A stretch of DNA of 25,241 nucleotides from CAZXBB01 sp964638815. GTDB taxonomy: Bacteria; Planctomycetota; Phycisphaerae; Phycisphaerales; SM1A02. Both the position numbers and the translations under genes were made by a program. This document shows, in pieces, positions 23,350 to 25,241 of the stretch. Location: assembly GCA_964638815.1 (NCBI GenBank), contig CAZXBB010000328.1:1-25241 (forward strand), given 5' to 3'. The notes beneath the pieces are model-generated. The model saw nothing but the letters and a program-made list of their open reading frames with translations. It was not told where the DNA came from and did not search any database. Numbering within the stretch: position 1 is the first letter of the stretch; every line of letters starts with the position of its first letter.

Positions 23350-23849
23350 GCTTCTCAGGTCCATCCGTTCTGGTCCGGGACCGACCGCGTCCATCGGTCC
23401 CGGGATTGCGTGAGGAGGCAGCGGGAGTGATCGCCCGGCGGTCCATGCGGTGTTCGCATGATCGGCCATTTGGACTCCCTCCCATGATCCGGACGTGATC
23501 CGGACGTGATGCGGACATGATGCGGACGTGATGCGGACCCGCGATCGGAAGGTCCGGAAGTCGGCAGCGTAACCGCTCGTCGGGGGAGACGGCAACTCCT
23601 GCCCAGCGCGGGATATGCGCCAGGTAAGAAAGGAACGGCGCGCAGGCGGGCGCAGAGATTGCGGATTCGATAATCTCCTTTGCGACGCCGTGGTCGCGGC
23701 GCGACCTGGGGAGGCATCCGGCTTCCGACGGGCGATAACACGTCGGAGCGGGCTCGCCACGCCATCGTCCCTTCAGCGACTGCCCGAGGATGACGATACG
23801 GGCCGTCAAGCGGGGCAGCTTCATCCGTCCCCGCAGACGGAGTCACACC
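23350..23849. promoter_or_regulatory. Divergent control region of the TPS locus and the lipoprotein gene
   Basis: This 500-base space separates the divergent tpsB and lipoprotein genes. It holds an alternative tpsB start with a strong ribosome site (ATG 23469), five 11-bp direct repeats (23485-23539), and an AT-richer patch with GATAAT at 23669-23674 that could be part of a promoter, though no -35 partner was found. No tRNA or further gene was recognised. Confidence 0.4.
23485..23539. repeat. Five 11-bp direct repeats upstream of tpsB (TGATSCGGACR)
   Basis: Contiguous units read TGATCCGGACG twice, then TGATGCGGACA, TGATGCGGACG and TGATGCGGACC. The 11-base period is close to one helix turn, so each copy shows the same face of the DNA. 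The array lies 136-190 bases upstream of the chosen tpsB start and just before the alternative start at 23469. Confidence 0.9.
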
Positions 23850-24104
23850 ATGAACCGCATCACGACTGTCGGTCTGCTCGCGGCTGCCGCTCTGACCGGA
23901 TGCAGCACGCAGAGCACGTCCTCGAGTCCGGCCGTCGCGTTCGGCGCGATGCCCGCCGTCACGCGCTCGCCCTCCGCGGACGTCTACTTCTTCGGCGCCG
24001 GCGACGCGCTCGGGCAGGAAGTCTTCACCACCTACGTGGCGTCGATCCGGGCGATGGATGAGTTCTACGCCACCGGCGAAAGCGCGTACCCGGTCAGCGA
24101 GTAA
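23850..24104 (+). CDS. Small lipoprotein of unknown function
   Basis: The protein has 84 residues. ATG 23850 follows GGAG by 7 bases, and the sequence starts with a clear lipoprotein signal: MNR, a hydrophobic stretch, then lipobox L-T-G-C with the lipidated C18. After a Ser/Thr-rich spacer, residues about 28-84 are mildly acidic (ADVYFFGAGDALGQEVF, then a helix-like SIRAMDEFYATG). I do not recognise a family. It diverges from the two-partner secretion locus and may share its control region, but a joint role is only a guess. Confidence 0.7.
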   Translation: MNRITTVGLLAAAALTGCSTQSTSSSPAVAFGAMPAVTRSPSADVYFFGAGDALGQEVFTTYVASIRAMDEFYATGESAYPVSE

Positions 24105-24111
24105 GACCGGT

Positions 24112-24171
24112 CCCGAGTCCTGAGTCCCGGGTGGACCCTGGGCTCCGCGCCTTAGGCCGGAGGGACTCGGG
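24112..24171. other. Long-loop inverted repeat after the lipoprotein gene
   Basis: CCCGAGTCC (24112-24120) and GGACTCGGG (24163-24171) are perfect 9-base arms around a 42-base loop that contains further GAGTCCCGGGTGGACCC-type partial repeats. It begins 8 bases after the stop. No T-tract follows. Confidence 0.45.
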
Positions 24172-24196
24172 AGGGCTGAACGGCTCCCATCCGGGC

Positions 24197-24235
24197 GACG
24201 GCCGCGCCGGCGTCGATGACACGGGCGCGGCCGTC
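24197..24235. terminator. 12-bp inverted repeat between convergent genes, possible terminator
   Basis: GACGGCCGCGCC (24197-24208) and GGCGCGGCCGTC (24224-24235) pair perfectly around a 15-base loop, midway between the convergent lipoprotein and HEPN-like genes. There is no T-tract on either side. After it, 24255-24295 is a run of short repeats of the GCCCCAAGCCCC kind. Confidence 0.4.
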
Positions 24236-24300
24236 GCGCGCGCGGTTGCCCGAGCCCCTGTGCCCCAAGCCCCAAGCCCCGTGCCCCGAGCCGCGCGTCC

Positions 24301-24822
24301 CTACGCCGTCTCGTCCGCCAGCCTGTCGAGCACGCTCGGCTCCGGCGGATTCTCGAGGCGGTACACGCCCTTGATCAGGAACCCGTACACAAGGCCGAAC
24401 GTGCTGTTGAGCAGTCGCTCGAGATCGTCGCCGGCATCGTACTTCGTCCGGGTGAACGCCATCCCGAGCGGGCGGCCGACGGAGCCGATGTCAGGCGCCG
24501 TGACCGCGGCGTCAGTCTGGTGCGCGTAGCGTTCACGGAGCGCATCGAGTTTCCGCAGTGACCGGATGACGTCGTCGGGGATGACGTCGAAACCGTTCAC
24601 GAGCTCGAGCTTGTGCCGGTAGGTCAGGCCGGCATGATCGACGACGCGGTCGCCGCGCGGGAGAGCCGCCTGGATCATGCGCTCGAGCTGGCACTCCGTG
24701 ACGAGGTGAAACCGCAGCAGCTCGCCGATCATGTCGCTGCCGGCGCGCAGCGCCTGGCGCAGGCTCGCACTCTCGCGGTCGCTGAACTCCTCGAACGTGA
24801 GGCGGCTGTCGTTATCGGGCAT
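24301..24822 (-). CDS. Small helical protein with a HEPN-like R-x4-H motif
   Basis: The protein has 173 residues from ATG 24822 (GGAG lies 9 bases upstream). In-frame starts at 24873 and 24975 add low-complexity residues and are less likely. The chain is mostly helical: LRAGSDMIGELLRFHLVTECQLERMI, then KLELVNGF, then RSLRKLDALRERYAHQ. R96-x4-H101 in LRERYAH resembles the catalytic or structural motif of HEPN proteins and also the LRNxxAH signature of MtlR/DUF4145-like proteins. HEPN members are often RNases in toxin-antitoxin pairs, but no nucleotidyltransferase or other partner gene is beside it, so a housekeeping or orphan role is equally possible. The gene upstream on the same strand is a dockerin-tailed protein. 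Confidence 0.6.
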   Translation of the reverse strand: MPDNDSRLTFEEFSDRESASLRQALRAGSDMIGELLRFHLVTECQLERMIQAALPRGDRVVDHAGLTYRHKLELVNGFDVIPDDVIRSLRKLDALRERYAHQTDAAVTAPDIGSVGRPLGMAFTRTKYDAGDDLERLLNSTFGLVYGFLIKGVYRLENPPEPSVLDRLADETA

Positions 24823-25050
24823 GGCGCGCCACTCCGGTGCCGCGGCTTCGGCCGTTGCGATTCCGGGATACATCGACGTTCCCGGCGGGCGTCTTTGGTG
24901 GCAGTCGCCAGGGGGCGTCAGGGGGGCCCGGGGGCCGGACGGATCAGGGGCGAATACCGTCTGCCTGAGCCGCAAATGTCGGATGTTTCCCGTCGGGAAT
25001 CTCGGAGTACGACCGCGCGACTGGCGCGCTCACTCAACGGCATCCCCGAA

Positions 25051-25241
25051 TCAGGGGCAGGACCCCCACGTCCCCAGCACGACCAGGACGTCGGAGAACG
25101 CGACTTCGCCGTTGCAGTCCACATCCTCCGGACACGGCCCGCCTTCGTCGCACGGTCCCCATCCGCCGAGTATCGCGAGCACGTCGGCGAAGGCCACCTG
25201 GCCGTCGCCGGTCACGTCGGCGGGGCAGGGGTCCGCCGCGG
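25051..25241 (-). CDS. C-terminal fragment of a secreted protein with two dockerin-like repeats
   Basis: Only the last 63 codons lie in the window; the rest is beyond the right edge. The stop is at 25051-25053. The visible chain has two dockerin-type half repeats: DVTGDGQVAFADVLAIL ending W-G-P-C, and DVDCNGEVAFSDVLVVL ending W-G-S-C-P, with paired cysteines at matching places. The Asp/Asn-rich loops look like EF-hand calcium sites. In planctomycetes such tails end many exported proteins and may serve for sorting or anchoring; no cohesin is seen here. The same class of tail ends the LVIVD protein at 6660. Confidence 0.85.
   Translation of the reverse strand, partial: AADPCPADVTGDGQVAFADVLAILGGWGPCDEGGPCPEDVDCNGEVAFSDVLVVLGTWGSCP

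Overview
The window comes from a GC-rich bacterium, most likely a planctomycete of the Phycisphaerae type. This is an inference from several traits seen here: short C-terminal dockerin-like tails rich in D-x-N/D-G-D and ending in W-G-x-C-P (5101-6660 and 25051-25241), a kinase-TM-TPR fusion, a small membrane protein with a CxxCGY...CPECG zinc ribbon, and secreted FG-GAP and LVIVD repeat proteins. No rRNA, tRNA, CRISPR array, insertion sequence or phage gene was seen.

Layout, left to right. (1) 1-6660 holds secreted or surface proteins and signalling: a left-truncated FG-GAP surface protein (minus), a transmembrane Ser/Thr kinase with a TPR sensor half (plus), and an LVIVD-repeat protein with a dockerin-like tail (plus). 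(2) 6661-7456 holds two 13-bp tandem-repeat arrays and a zinc-ribbon membrane protein. (3) 7457-12109 is a tight operon behind a 16-bp palindrome: a GcvT-like aminomethyltransferase followed by two paralogous FAD oxidoreductases of the phytoene-desaturase/PYROXD2 type, linked by 4-base GTGA and ATGA overlaps. (4) 12110-14633 has, on the minus strand, a receiver-GGDEF protein and a DadA-like FAD amino-acid oxidase. (5) 14776-17220, minus strand, has rpsT, a CPBP-family membrane protease and an exported thioredoxin-TPR protein closed by a perfect rho-independent terminator. (6) 17355-23349, minus strand, is a two-partner secretion (type Vb) locus: an Omp85-type TpsB transporter followed by a 1247-residue TpsA exoprotein. 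(7) 23350-25241 has a divergent 84-residue lipoprotein, a small protein with a HEPN-like motif, and the C-terminus of another dockerin-tailed protein.

How the genes may work together. The TpsB/TpsA pair is a self-contained export system; its TpsA has only two cysteines, both near the C-terminus, in the style of HMW1-type anchored adhesins. The GcvT plus twin-flavoprotein operon looks like a folate-linked one-carbon or demethylation module of unknown substrate, and the nearby DadA-like oxidase may act on a related amine. A recurring oddity is that many intergenic spaces carry their own short direct repeat with a unit length and sequence of its own. All functional calls come from reading motifs in the sequence; no database search was possible.
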